Source: Acidovorax soli
GTDB lineage: Bacteria > Pseudomonadota > Gammaproteobacteria > Burkholderiales > Burkholderiaceae_C
Assembly (NCBI RefSeq): GCF_014207955.1
Contig: NZ_JACHLK010000001.1
Span: 898,560 to 962,559 of the forward strand
Length of the DNA: 64,000 bases
Direction of reading: 5' to 3'
Part shown: positions 1 through 8,048 of the stretch, piece by piece
Numbering within the stretch: the stretch's first letter is position 1
How the letters are laid out: each line of letters opens with the position of its first letter
The notes under the pieces: generated by a model
Told to the model about the DNA's origin: nothing
Database searches by the model: none
Seen by the model: the letters and a program-made list of their open reading frames with translations, nothing else
Translations under genes and position numbers: made by a program

Positions 1-538
1 TGTTGAGTTTCCAGGCGCCGGCCAGCGACACGGCTTCATGGCTGATGCCTTCCATCAGGCAGCCGTCGCCCAGGAAGACATAGGTGTTGTGGTCCACGAC
101 GGCATGGCCTTCGCGGTTGAATTCGGAGGCCAGCAGCTTCTCGGCCAGCGCGAAGCCCACGGCATTGGTGATGCCCTGGCCCAGCGGGCCGGTGGTGGTT
201 TCCACGCCGGGGGTGATGCCCACTTCGGGGTGGCCGGCGGTCTTGCTGTGCAGCTGGCGGAAGTTCTTGAGCTCGCCGATCGGCAGGTCATAGCCCGTGA
301 GGTGCAGCAGCGCGTACAGCAGCATGGAGCCGTGGCCATTGCTCAGCACGAAACGGTCGCGGTCGAACCACTGGGGGTTGGTCGGGTTGTGCTTGAGGTG
401 GCGACCCCACAGGGCCACGGCCATGTCGGCCATGCCCATCGGGGCGCCGGGGTGGCCGGAGTTGGCTTGTTGAACGGCGTCCATGGCCAGCGCGCGGATC
501 GCGTTTGCCATTGGTTGGTTGTGCAGGGTGTTGGCCAT
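1..538 (-). CDS. tkt: transketolase, N-terminal part (gene runs off the window)
   Basis: Transketolase moves two-carbon ketol units between sugar phosphates in the pentose phosphate and Calvin pathways, using thiamine diphosphate. The first ~179 residues are here, beginning [20 protein letters not shown]; the C-terminal three quarters lie beyond base 1. Family hallmarks seen are [15 protein letters not shown] (~residues 24-38), the [16 protein letters not shown] segment, the GPLGQGI loop and the [13 protein letters not shown] motif that binds the cofactor diphosphate and Mg. The ATG at 538 is the only start that keeps the full conserved N-terminus; a weak CGGAG lies upstream. The gene is divergent from speD. 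A TAAAAT hexamer on the minus strand near 581-586 could be its -10, but no good -35 accompanies it. Confidence 0.95.
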   Translation of the reverse strand, partial: MANTLHNQPMANAIRALAMDAVQQANSGHPGAPMGMADMAVALWGRHLKHNPTNPQWFDRDRFVLSNGHGSMLLYALLHLTGYDLPIGELKNFRQLHSKTAGHPEVGITPGVETTTGPLGQGITNAVGFALAEKLLASEFNREGHAVVDHNTYVFLGDGCLMEGISHEAVSLAGAWKLN

Positions 539-672
539 GGAAAGAGCGGCTCCGGGTGGGGGAGGTTCAGGGGAAACCCGCTATTTTACCGGTCAGCGCC
601 TGGGAACGGTTTCCGCTCGCGCAAACACGGCTTTGTGTTCTGGCGGCTGGGCGATGCACTACAGTGCGGCTG

Positions 673-1074
673 ATGCAAGGATTGCACCTCACCGCCGACC
701 TCCACGGCTGCCGCTGCGCCCCCGAATGGCTGCTCGATCCCGCGGCCCTGGGCCGCGCTTGCACGGACGCCGTGCGCACCGCAGGCCTGCAGCCCGTGGG
801 CCAGCTGTTCCATGGCTTTCCGGCCACCGACCAGGGGCCTGGCGGGGTCACGGCCACAGTGCTGCTGGCGGAGTCGCACCTGTGCGTGCACACCTGGCCC
901 GAGCAGCGTGCCGTGACGCTGGATGTCTATGTCTGCAACTTCGGTGCCGACCATTCGGGCAAGGCGCGCGCGCTCATGGAGGCGCTGCTGGCCTTGTTCG
1001 ATCCGGCCCGGGTGCAGCGCCATGCGCTGCAGCGCGGCGCCGTGGATGCCGCCGTGGTGGAGGTGGCCGCATGA
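673..1074 (+). CDS. speD: S-adenosylmethionine decarboxylase proenzyme (SpeD family)
   Basis: 133 residues, the usual size of the short bacterial SpeD class. SpeD proenzymes self-cleave at a Glu-Ser bond; the Ser becomes a pyruvoyl group that decarboxylates AdoMet for spermidine synthesis. The motif AESHLCVHTWPE is present: Glu67-Ser68 is the predicted cleavage site, His73 the processing residue and Cys88 (in VYVCNFG) the catalytic acid. The ATG at 673 has no Shine-Dalgarno, but TACAGT ends 7 nt before it, so a leaderless mRNA is possible. The stop overlaps the next start as ATGA, implying translational coupling with a sugar nucleotidyltransferase. No spermidine synthase is in the window. Some SpeD relatives are known to have become arginine or ornithine decarboxylases, and sequence reading alone cannot exclude that here. 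Confidence 0.88.
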   Translation: MQGLHLTADLHGCRCAPEWLLDPAALGRACTDAVRTAGLQPVGQLFHGFPATDQGPGGVTATVLLAESHLCVHTWPEQRAVTLDVYVCNFGADHSGKARALMEALLALFDPARVQRHALQRGAVDAAVVEVAA

Positions 1075-1829
1075 GCGCCGCCGCCCAGGTGCCGGCCCTG
1101 CTGCTCGCCGCCGGTCGGGGGGAGCGCATGCGGCCACTGACCGACACCATGCCCAAACCCCTCCTGCAGGTGCAGGGCCAGCCCCTGCTGGTATGGCACC
1201 TGCAGGCCCTGGCCGAAGCCGGCGTGGGCGAGGTGGTGATCAATACCGCCTGGCTGGGCGAGCAGATCGAGGCCCACTGCGGCACCGGCTTTGGCACGCA
1301 CCACTCGCGCCGCGGCAACCACCGGGTCGAGATCGCCTATTCCCGCGAGGGCCGCGACTTCGGGGGCGCGCTGGAGACGGCCGGGGGCATTGCCCGCGCT
1401 CTGCCACTGGTGGAGTCCGACGTCTTCTGGCTCGCGGCCGGGGATGTGTACGTGCCCGATTTCGTGTTCGAGGCCCAGGCCGTGCAGGCCTTCAAGGCCA
1501 GCCGGCAACTGGCCCACCTGTGGCTGGTGCCCAACCCCGGGCACAACCCGCGCGGCGACTTCGGCCTGTCGCCCGAGGGGCTGGCGTTGAACCTGGCGGC
1601 CGACGACCCGGCCCCCCGCTATACCTACAGCACCATTGCACTGCTGCACGCCGAGCTGTTCTTCAAGCCCTGGTGCGAGATCCCGGTCGGCAACCCGGGG
1701 GGGCTGAAAGCGCCGTTGGCGCCCCTGCTGCGCCGGGCCATGGATGCGGGCCGTGTGGGCGCTTCGCTCTACACGGGCCGCTGGACCGACGTGGGGACGC
1801 CCGAGCGCCTGGCTGAACTCAACCGATAG
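1071..1829 (+). CDS. murU: MurU-like nucleotidyltransferase (putative N-acetylmuramate-1-phosphate uridylyltransferase)
   Basis: 252 residues with a Rossmann-type NTP-transferase fold. The N-terminal signature LAAGRGERMRPLTDTMPKPL (~residues 11-30) binds the nucleotide and phosphate, ETAGGIARAL is the sugar-binding loop, AAGDVYVPD carries the metal-binding Asp, and YTGRWTDVGTPERL is the C-terminal sugar-1-phosphate motif. MurU makes UDP-MurNAc from MurNAc-1-phosphate in peptidoglycan recycling and normally works with the kinase AmgK. No amgK is adjacent here; instead the gene overlaps speD by 4 nt. The MurU assignment rests on length and motif pattern; another sugar-1-phosphate nucleotidyltransferase is possible. 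A dispersed repeat begins 8 nt after the stop. Confidence 0.8.
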   Translation: MSAAAQVPALLLAAGRGERMRPLTDTMPKPLLQVQGQPLLVWHLQALAEAGVGEVVINTAWLGEQIEAHCGTGFGTHHSRRGNHRVEIAYSREGRDFGGALETAGGIARALPLVESDVFWLAAGDVYVPDFVFEAQAVQAFKASRQLAHLWLVPNPGHNPRGDFGLSPEGLALNLAADDPAPRYTYSTIALLHAELFFKPWCEIPVGNPGGLKAPLAPLLRRAMDAGRVGASLYTGRWTDVGTPERLAELNR

Positions 1830-1836
1830 TGATCAG

Positions 1837-1962
1837 CACCCCCTGAGGCGCTGCGCGCCTTCACCCTCTCTCGACTCGCTTTGCGAGTCGGGAGGGGGAC
1901 GCTCCCAGCGCGGCGGGGCGGCCCTTGCGCGGGAGCACTGGCTTGGGCAGCGCCAGTTTCAT
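1837..1962 (+). repeat. dispersed 3'-end repeat, copy 1 (full length)
   Basis: A 126-bp element starting CACCCCCTGAGGCGCTGCG just after the murU stop, same strand. It has a GC-rich hairpin region, then a conserved tail AGCGCGGCGGGGCGGCCC, TTGCGCGGGAGCACTGGC and GCGCCAGTTTCAT. The tail nearly matches copies at 42310-42412, 48881-48977 and 54800-54926. No open frame is conserved. The remaining bases 1963-2058 hold no gene I can support. Confidence 0.8.
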
Positions 1963-2058
1963 ACCCCTGTCGGTGGTAGCCAGTGCCGCAGAAGCCATCC
2001 TCTGGGCCTCATTGCACCTTTGGCGCACTGTCCGTGTTGGGTGGCGGTGCTGTGGCGG

Positions 2059-2829
2059 CTATTGGCTCGCTGCGGCCGCGTGGGCAGGCTGCACGGCAAT
2101 GGCTGGGCCGTTCTCGCAGGCGCGCAGCAGCCATTCGCTGGGGCGAAAGCGGGCTTCGGGCCCATCGGGTGCGGGCTTGCCCACCTCGGCCTGCACGTCG
2201 TAGGGAATGGGCGGTACCTGGTACAGCGCCATCTGTCCCTTGCGGCAGGCCAGTGCCGGCACCAGCTTGTGCTCCACCCAGCCCTGGGTGGTGCTGTCGA
2301 AGCGGTAGAGCGGGCCCAGGGTCTGGTCCTGCGCCAGCTCCAGGCGCAGCGGCGTGGTCTGCAGCGCGCTGACCCAGGCGCCGGCGATCTGCACGGGTTG
2401 GGCAAAGCGCACCGACTCCAGCCCGTGCAGTGCGACCGGCTTGCCCGGCTCGCCCTTGTCGAAGGGGTCGTTGCGGTTGATCAGGCTGCCTGCGGGGACC
2501 AGCAACTCGCCGTACTGGAAATCCGCGGGCAGCACGAAGCGTTCCCTGCTGGCGCGCACCACGGCGCCGTCCTGCCGTGCCTGTGTCGCGCGCATGGACA
2601 GGAACCAGTTCAGCAGGATCAGCCCGTGGCACAGCAGGGCCACGGCGCACAGCACCTGCAGCGCGCGCGGGGTGAGTACCCATTTCTGCGGGATGTCCAC
2701 GAAGCGGACATAGGCGGCATACACCAGCAAGGCCCCGGTCAGTGCCAGCCCCAGCACGGGGAGCAGCAGCGTGAAGATGAAATTCAACAGGGAGCTGAGC
2801 AGAAGGAGCATGGGGCCCGAGTCTGCCAT
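2059..2829 (-). CDS. membrane protein of unknown function, last gene of the PspA/flotillin operon
   Basis: 256 residues, not matched to a named family. Two hydrophobic stretches near the N-terminus (~residues 8-40 and ~57-80) suggest two membrane helices with a short loop containing DIPQKW. They are followed by a soluble domain of about 170 residues, rich in Pro and Gly, with FQYGELLVPAGSLINRNDPFD. The start is ambiguous: ATG at 2829 (MADSGPM) or ATG at 2811. It lies 85 bp downstream of the flotillin gene on the same strand, so it probably shares the transcript and may be an envelope partner. That role is inferred from position only. Confidence 0.72.
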   Translation of the reverse strand: MADSGPMLLLLSSLLNFIFTLLLPVLGLALTGALLVYAAYVRFVDIPQKWVLTPRALQVLCAVALLCHGLILLNWFLSMRATQARQDGAVVRASRERFVLPADFQYGELLVPAGSLINRNDPFDKGEPGKPVALHGLESVRFAQPVQIAGAWVSALQTTPLRLELAQDQTLGPLYRFDSTTQGWVEHKLVPALACRKGQMALYQVPPIPYDVQAEVGKPAPDGPEARFRPSEWLLRACENGPAIAVQPAHAAAASQ

Positions 2830-2914
2830 GCCCGTGGCCGGGGCGGCCGGCGCGGCAGGGGGCTGCGTGGCGCACAAGCCACGCGGCCGGGCTGGGCCGC
2901 GTGCGCCCGGAGGG

Positions 2915-4627
2915 TCACCCGGCGGTGTGGCCGGCCTGCGCTTGCGTGGGCTGCGCAGGGCTGCCCAGCATGCCGGCCAGGCTCTGCGCCATGCCGGTGA
3001 TGCCTTCATTGGACAGGCCCGCGTCCTTCATCACTGCGTCCACGATGGGCTTGGCGATCTGGTACTGCAGGGCCGAGTTCATGACCTGCTCGGGAAAGGT
3101 GCCCGTGGCGCCGGTGCCGCCCTGTGCCGCGCCCTGGGCTGCACTGCCGCCGGGCATGCCGCCCACCTGCACGATGCGGATCGAGTCGATCTTCTCCATG
3201 GGGCGCACGGCTTGGGCGATGATCTGGGGCAGCTGCTGCAGCAGCAGGCTGCGCACCTGCAGGTCCACCTGGGCGGCCGACAGGGTGTTGAGCGCCTCGT
3301 TCAGTGCGCGCTTGCCCTCGGCCTCGGCCAGGGCCGCGGCCTGGCGCGCGCGGGCCTCGATGGTGATGGCTTCGGCGCGGTCCAGCGCGGCCTCCTTCTC
3401 GGCCGACGCGGAAACCCGGATCGAGATGGCGTTCTGCTCGGCGTCCTTGGAGGCCTCGATCAGCTGGATGTTCTTGTCGCGTTCGGCCACGGCCACCTGG
3501 CGCGCGGTGTTCACGGCTTCCTCGGCCTTCACGGCCTCGGCGCGCGCCAGGTTGGCGGCGGCGTCGGCATCGGACTGCTCGCGCGATTTGGTGGCAATGG
3601 CGATCTGCGTGTCCTGGCGCGCAATCTCCACCTGCTTGCGCTGTTCGGCGCGCTTGGTCTCGGTATGGCGCTCCAGCTCGATCTCCCGCGTCTGGATCAC
3701 CAGGTTCTTCTCGATCTCGGCGGCCTTGATCTCGCGCTCGGCCTCGATGCGCTTTTGGCTCACCTGGCGCTCGGCCTCGATCTTGGCGGCTTCGGCCTCG
3801 CGGTTGCGCTCGGCCTGCTGCGTGGCGATCAGTGCGGCCTGCTCAGCGCGCGTGGTCTCGATCTCGCGTTTTTGCGAGAGCGAGGCAAACTCCTGGTCCT
3901 TCTCGATGGTGAGCTTCTGGCGCGTGGCCTCCAGGTCCTTGGTGCGCACCTGCACCTCGGTGTCCTGTTCCACGTCGTTGCGCTGCTTGCGCCGCGCCTC
4001 GGTCTGCTCGGTCAGGCGCGTCAGGCCCTCGGCGTCGAAGGCGTTGTTGGGGTTGAAGAACTGCTTTTCGGTCTGGTCCAGGCTGGTCAGCGAGACCGAT
4101 TCGAGCTCCAGGCCGTTCTTCTCCAGGTCCTCGGCCACCGCGTTCTGCACGGCCTGCACGAAGTCGCGGCGCTTGTCCTGCAGCTCCTGGATGGTCATGG
4201 TGGCGGCCGTGGCGCGCAGCGAGTCGACGAACTTGTCTTCCACCAGGGCCTTGAGTTCCTCGGGGCTCATGGTGCGCGCGCCCAGGGTCTGGGCGGCGAT
4301 GCTCACAGCTTCCTCGGTCTGCTTGACGCGCACGAAGAAAGCGGCCGTCACGTCCACGCGCATGCGGTCCTTGGTGATCAGGCTTTCCTTGGCGCGGCGC
4401 ACCACCTCGAGCTTCAAGGTGTTCATGTTCACCAGCACGCGTTCATGGAACACCGGCAGCAGGATGGCGCCGCCGTCCATGATGACCTTCTGCCCGCCCA
4501 GGCCCGTGCGCACGAAGGCGGTTTCCTTGGTGGAGCGCTTGTACAGGCGCGCAAAGACGATGCCGATGGTCAGCAGGGCCAGCAGCGCAATGCCGGCGAT
4601 GGCGCCTATTTCGATCAGGTTGCTCAT
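2915..4627 (-). CDS. yqiK: flotillin family protein (YqiK-like)
   Basis: 570 residues. An N-terminal membrane helix (~residues 5-27) is followed by an SPFH/band-7 domain (~35-210, with RTGLGGQKVIMDGGAILLPV). A long Glu/Ala/Arg-rich coiled coil (~215-450) comes next, then a Gly/Ala/Gln-rich C-terminal tail, as in bacterial flotillins. These proteins form large oligomers in the inner membrane, are tied to membrane fluidity and envelope stress, and are typically partnered with an NfeD/YqiJ-type OB-fold protein, here the gene immediately upstream (50 bp gap). A good ribosome-binding site (GGGAG) precedes the ATG at 4627. The role in this organism is inferred. Confidence 0.92.
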   Translation of the reverse strand: MSNLIEIGAIAGIALLALLTIGIVFARLYKRSTKETAFVRTGLGGQKVIMDGGAILLPVFHERVLVNMNTLKLEVVRRAKESLITKDRMRVDVTAAFFVRVKQTEEAVSIAAQTLGARTMSPEELKALVEDKFVDSLRATAATMTIQELQDKRRDFVQAVQNAVAEDLEKNGLELESVSLTSLDQTEKQFFNPNNAFDAEGLTRLTEQTEARRKQRNDVEQDTEVQVRTKDLEATRQKLTIEKDQEFASLSQKREIETTRAEQAALIATQQAERNREAEAAKIEAERQVSQKRIEAEREIKAAEIEKNLVIQTREIELERHTETKRAEQRKQVEIARQDTQIAIATKSREQSDADAAANLARAEAVKAEEAVNTARQVAVAERDKNIQLIEASKDAEQNAISIRVSASAEKEAALDRAEAITIEARARQAAALAEAEGKRALNEALNTLSAAQVDLQVRSLLLQQLPQIIAQAVRPMEKIDSIRIVQVGGMPGGSAAQGAAQGGTGATGTFPEQVMNSALQYQIAKPIVDAVMKDAGLSNEGITGMAQSLAGMLGSPAQPTQAQAGHTAG

Positions 4628-4677
4628 TTCTCGGTTTCTCCCTCGGTTGGTGTCGGTATGTTGATGGGAACGGGCGC

Positions 4678-5310
4678 CTACATCAAGCCCGGATGCGGGT
4701 TGGCAATGCAGCGGTAGAAGGCCCCGATCTTGCGCACGATGAGGATCTGCGCGCCTTCGTCGAAGACCTCGTCGTCGAGGTCGGGCTCGACCATCAGGTA
4801 GTGGGTGCGGCCATGGGTGTCGCGCACCCGCGCCTGCGCCGCCAGGCCCCGGCGCGCCGCGCCAGCGGAGACCACGCCAGGCCGACCTATCAGCGACATC
4901 TCGCTCACGGCCGAGGTCTCGTCGCGCGGAATGATGTGGGCGATCAGTGCGCCCAGGCTGCGCACCGTGGCCATGCCCGGTGCCACGGCCACCAGGCCCG
5001 CGATCCAGACCGGCAGGTAGCCCCCCAGCAGGCCGTTCGCCACCTTCTGCAGGCTGTAGCCGAAGATCGCATAGCCCGTGAGGAACAGCACCAGCAGCAC
5101 CAGCGAAGGCACCTTGCCGATGTAGAGCCAGCCCAGCACCCGGTCCAGGCCGGTGTCTCCATCAATGTCGGGCAGCAGATCGTCGAGCCAGTTGCTCGGG
5201 CTCAGCGAGACCAGCATGCCCAGGCCCTCGATCAGCGCGATGCCGACGATGAGCGCAAAGGCCACGCCAAAGGGCCAGGTCTCCGGGGCGGTGAACAGCG
5301 CGGTGATCAC
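4678..5310 (-). CDS. yqiJ: YqiJ/NfeD-like membrane protein with C-terminal OB-fold domain
   Basis: 210 residues. Hydrophobic helices lie at roughly residues 13-35, 63-85 and 100-125, followed by a soluble C-terminal domain (MSLIGRPGVVSAGAARRG to the end) matching the OB-fold region of YqiJ/NfeD proteins. Such proteins pair with flotillins, and the flotillin gene follows directly. The ATG at 5310 overlaps the pspA stop in an ATGA arrangement, so translation of the two is probably coupled. Family assignment is from domain pattern and from the pspA-yqiJ-yqiK order. Confidence 0.85.
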   Translation of the reverse strand: MITALFTAPETWPFGVAFALIVGIALIEGLGMLVSLSPSNWLDDLLPDIDGDTGLDRVLGWLYIGKVPSLVLLVLFLTGYAIFGYSLQKVANGLLGGYLPVWIAGLVAVAPGMATVRSLGALIAHIIPRDETSAVSEMSLIGRPGVVSAGAARRGLAAQARVRDTHGRTHYLMVEPDLDDEVFDEGAQILIVRKIGAFYRCIANPHPGLM

Positions 5311-5981
5311 GCCTGCCCCGTCTTCAGGCGCGCCATGCGCTCGGCGATCTTGTGGTCGCGCACCAGCTCATCGAGCTCCTTGAGCTTGGCCGCCTGGTCC
5401 AGCGTGTGGCTGCGGTCGGTGCCCGCCAGGCCGGTCTGGCGCGCATACAGGCGGTCGAAAGCGCCGGTCACGGCATCGATGCGCTGCTGCACTGCGTTGG
5501 CGCCACCGGGCGGCGTGGCGGGGGCCTGGGTTGCCGTGGCGCGGCTTTGGCGAAAAGCCTCCAGCGCATCGGCCATCTCGCGCTGCTTGGCCAGCAGCGC
5601 CGCCACATAGCCCGTGAGCTCACTCTCCTGCCGTGCCAGGTCGGCCAGCGTGGTCTCCAGCACCGGGATCTGGGCCTCGATGTCGAGTTGGCGCGCCACG
5701 GCGGCACGCGCCAGGTCGTCGCGGTCGGCCGCCAGGGCCTGGTCGATCTGCTCGGCCAGGGTGGCGTGCTGGCCATTGAGGTGGGCATGCTGCTGCTGGG
5801 CCAGGTGGCGGTTGGCGCTGGTGCGACCCAGCTCATGGCGCACCTCGCCGATCACGGTGTCGGCCTCGCGCAGCGACTGCTCCATCACCGCCAGCGGGGC
5901 ATGGTTCTCCAGATGGTCCACCAACGCATGCACGCTGCCGGCAATGATGCGGCCTACGCGTGTCTTGAGCGAATCTGCCAT
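5307..5981 (-). CDS. PspA/IM30 family protein
   Basis: 224 residues, the normal length for PspA. It is almost entirely alpha-helical coiled coil and begins MADSLKTRVGRIIAGSVHAL, an amphipathic N-terminal helix of the kind that binds stressed inner membrane. It has the PspA/IM30 pattern MEQSLREADTVIGEVRHEL and a Gln/Ala-rich centre. These proteins form ESCRT-III-like assemblies that stabilise membranes. The ATG at 5981 has a strong AAGGAG site lying within the end of the preceding gene, so this start is firm. No pspF, pspB or pspC is present, which suggests that the operon is controlled in another way, perhaps by its first gene. Confidence 0.9.
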   Translation of the reverse strand: MADSLKTRVGRIIAGSVHALVDHLENHAPLAVMEQSLREADTVIGEVRHELGRTSANRHLAQQQHAHLNGQHATLAEQIDQALAADRDDLARAAVARQLDIEAQIPVLETTLADLARQESELTGYVAALLAKQREMADALEAFRQSRATATQAPATPPGGANAVQQRIDAVTGAFDRLYARQTGLAGTDRSHTLDQAAKLKELDELVRDHKIAERMARLKTGQA

Positions 5982-5982
5982 C

Positions 5983-6501
5983 TCAGGCTCCTTTCGAGAG
6001 AGGGGATTGAATGGTCTGGGCCAGCTCCAGGGTCGCTGCGGCGTGGCGCTGCACGACGGCCGGATCGTACGCGCTGGCCTGCGTGGTGGTCGCCTGGCGC
6101 AGCAGCATCTCACTGAGGGCAAAGCCCCGCCGCACCAGCAGGTCTTCGAGCCGGGCGGCTTCCTGCTCCGACGTGGGCGCGTTGCTGACCACGATGGCCA
6201 GACAGGTCGTGACATGGTCCAGCATGGCGTTGAGCACGTCCGAGTGGCGGCCCGTCTGGCCCTCGGTGCGCACCAGCGATTCGCGCAGCCGGGACGTGAT
6301 GTCGCGCGCCCAGGCGTGGGCGGCCACATAGTCGAGGGCGCCGTCGTGGTGGCGCTTGAGCTGGCCCAGCAGCACGCGCAGCTTGTCGCTGTTGGTGGTG
6401 GCGCCCTCGACCTGCAACTGCGCCAGCCACAGGTAGAGGTCGCTCGGGATGCGGGCGGAGAGGGGCTCCATCGTGGTGGAGGTGGTGACCATGGCGTCCA
6501 T
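5983..6501 (-). CDS. ribbon-helix-helix-like protein heading the PspA/flotillin operon
   Basis: 172 residues, no named family recognised. The N-terminal third, PLSARIPSDLYLWLAQLQVE then TNSDKLRVLLGQL, fits a ribbon-helix-helix DNA-binding fold: a short polar strand, then two helices. The remaining ~120 residues are helical (DYVAAHAWARDITSRLRESL and following), perhaps for oligomerisation or for binding PspA. Possible starts are ATG at 6501, 6492 or 6471, none with a clear ribosome-binding site; 6501 is kept because the promoter lies just upstream. The stop sits 1 bp before the pspA start. A palindrome lies inside its own promoter (6525-6540), so an autoregulator is a reasonable hypothesis. 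Confidence 0.7.
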   Translation of the reverse strand: MDAMVTTSTTMEPLSARIPSDLYLWLAQLQVEGATTNSDKLRVLLGQLKRHHDGALDYVAAHAWARDITSRLRESLVRTEGQTGRHSDVLNAMLDHVTTCLAIVVSNAPTSEQEAARLEDLLVRRGFALSEMLLRQATTTQASAYDPAVVQRHAAATLELAQTIQSPLSKGA

Positions 6502-6513
6502 CCGAAGTGGTGT

Positions 6514-6549
6514 TGAATGCGATGGTATTCATGTGAATACGTTTGTCAA
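6514..6549 (-). promoter_or_regulatory. promoter and palindromic operator of the PspA/flotillin operon
   Basis: Read on the minus strand, TTGACA (6544-6549) is a perfect -35. After a 16-bp spacer comes TACCAT (6522-6527), 4 of 6 for a -10. A palindrome with 7-bp arms, GTATTCA-CA-TGAATAC (6525-6540), fills the spacer and touches the -10. A third half-site, TGAAT on the plus strand, lies at 6514-6518. This is the classic position for repression, and the first gene encodes a ribbon-helix-helix-like protein. Confidence 0.65.
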
Positions 6550-6639
6550 CAACCCATTCGGGTGGCGGGTTTTGGAATTGTTTGCAAGCGCGATGGCCCA
6601 CGGCACCGAAGGGTGGCGGATTCGCGTTAAAAATAGCGC

Positions 6640-8037
6640 ATGAACTCACCGTCCTCGCCATCCATCTATGCCCAGCGCCGTGCGCGCCTTGCTGCCCAGC
6701 TGGGTGCCGGGGGCATCGCCATCATCCCCACGGCACCTGAGTACCCGCGCAACCGCGATACCGACTTCCTGTACCGCCATGACAGCTATTTCTACTACCT
6801 GACCGGGTTCACCGAAGCCGGTGCCTGCCTGGTGCTCACGGCTGAAGGGCACAGCACGCTGTTCTGCCGCCCCAAGGACCTGGAGCGCGAGATCTGGGAC
6901 GGCTACCGCCTGGGCCCGGAGGCCGCGCCTGCTGCGCTGGCCATGGATGCGGCCTTCTCGAGCGCCGTGCTCGACGCACAGTTGCCGCGCCTGCTGGAGA
7001 ACCGCCAGAGCGTGTGGTACCCCCATGCCACGCACAACGGCCTGGCCGCGCGCGTGGAGGGCTGGCTCAATGCCGTGCGTGCCCGCGTGCGCTATGGCGC
7101 GCAGTGCCCGGCGGTGCAGCAGGACCTGTGCGGCCCGCTCGACGAGATGCGCCTCATCAAGGACGCGTACGAGCAGGACACCATGCGCCGCGCCAGCGAC
7201 ATCAGCGCGCGCGCCCACATCCGCGCCATGCAGCGCTCGGCCCGCATGCTGCGCGCCGGCGAGGACGTGCGCGAGTACCACCTCGACGCCGAACTGCTGT
7301 ATGCCTTCCGCGAGGGCGGCTCGCAGTACCCGGCCTACGGCTCCATCGTGGCCGCGGGTGCCAATGCCTGCGTGCTGCACTACCGCGCCGATGCCGCCCC
7401 GGTGCGCGATGGCGAGCTGGTGCTGATCGATGCGGGTTGCGAGCTCGACGGCTATGCCAGCGACATCACGCGCACCTTCCCGGCCAACGGCCGCTTCACC
7501 GGGCCGCAGCGCGCGCTCTACGACCTGGTGCTGGCCAGCCAGGTCGCGGCGGTGGATGCCACGCGCGCTGGTGCCCGCTTCAACGACCCGCACGACGCCA
7601 CGGTGGCCGTGCTGGCCCAAGGCATGTTGGACCTGGGCCTGCTCGATGGCAACAAGGTCGGCACGGCGCAGGACGTGATCGACAAGCGCGCCTACTTCCC
7701 GTTCTACATGCACCGCACCAGCCACTGGCTGGGCATGGACGTGCACGACTGCGGCAGCTACGTGGAGCCCGGTGAGGCCGACAAGGTGACCGAGCGCAAG
7801 GACCCGCTGTCGGGCGAGACCCTCCTCAACCGCCCGAGCCGCGTGCTGCAACCCGGCATGGTGCTGACCATCGAGCCGGGCATCTATGTGCGCGCGGGCG
7901 AAGGCGTGCCCGAGCAGTTCCACGGTATCGGCATCCGCATCGAGGACGATGCCATCGTCACCGCCACAGGCTGCGAACTGATCACGCGCGGCGTGCCGGT
8001 GGACGCCGACGAGATCGAGGCACTGATGCGCGCCTGA
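6640..8037 (+). CDS. pepP: Xaa-Pro aminopeptidase
   Basis: 465 residues, a cytoplasmic M24B metallopeptidase that removes the N-terminal residue before proline. The N-terminal aminopeptidase-P domain (residues ~5-140, with RDTDFLYRHDSYFYYLTGF) is followed by the pita-bread catalytic domain. All five metal ligands are in place: Asp264 and Asp275 (IDAGCELDGYASDITRTF), His362 (HRTSHWLGMDVHD), Glu412 (TIEPGIY) and Glu435 (RIEDDAIV). No Shine-Dalgarno precedes the ATG, but TAAAAA ends 6 nt before it, so the mRNA may be leaderless. It is divergent from the PspA operon and convergent with lysR. Confidence 0.95.
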   Translation: MNSPSSPSIYAQRRARLAAQLGAGGIAIIPTAPEYPRNRDTDFLYRHDSYFYYLTGFTEAGACLVLTAEGHSTLFCRPKDLEREIWDGYRLGPEAAPAALAMDAAFSSAVLDAQLPRLLENRQSVWYPHATHNGLAARVEGWLNAVRARVRYGAQCPAVQQDLCGPLDEMRLIKDAYEQDTMRRASDISARAHIRAMQRSARMLRAGEDVREYHLDAELLYAFREGGSQYPAYGSIVAAGANACVLHYRADAAPVRDGELVLIDAGCELDGYASDITRTFPANGRFTGPQRALYDLVLASQVAAVDATRAGARFNDPHDATVAVLAQGMLDLGLLDGNKVGTAQDVIDKRAYFPFYMHRTSHWLGMDVHDCGSYVEPGEADKVTERKDPLSGETLLNRPSRVLQPGMVLTIEPGIYVRAGEGVPEQFHGIGIRIEDDAIVTATGCELITRGVPVDADEIEALMRA

Positions 8038-8048
8038 CGGCGCCGGCG

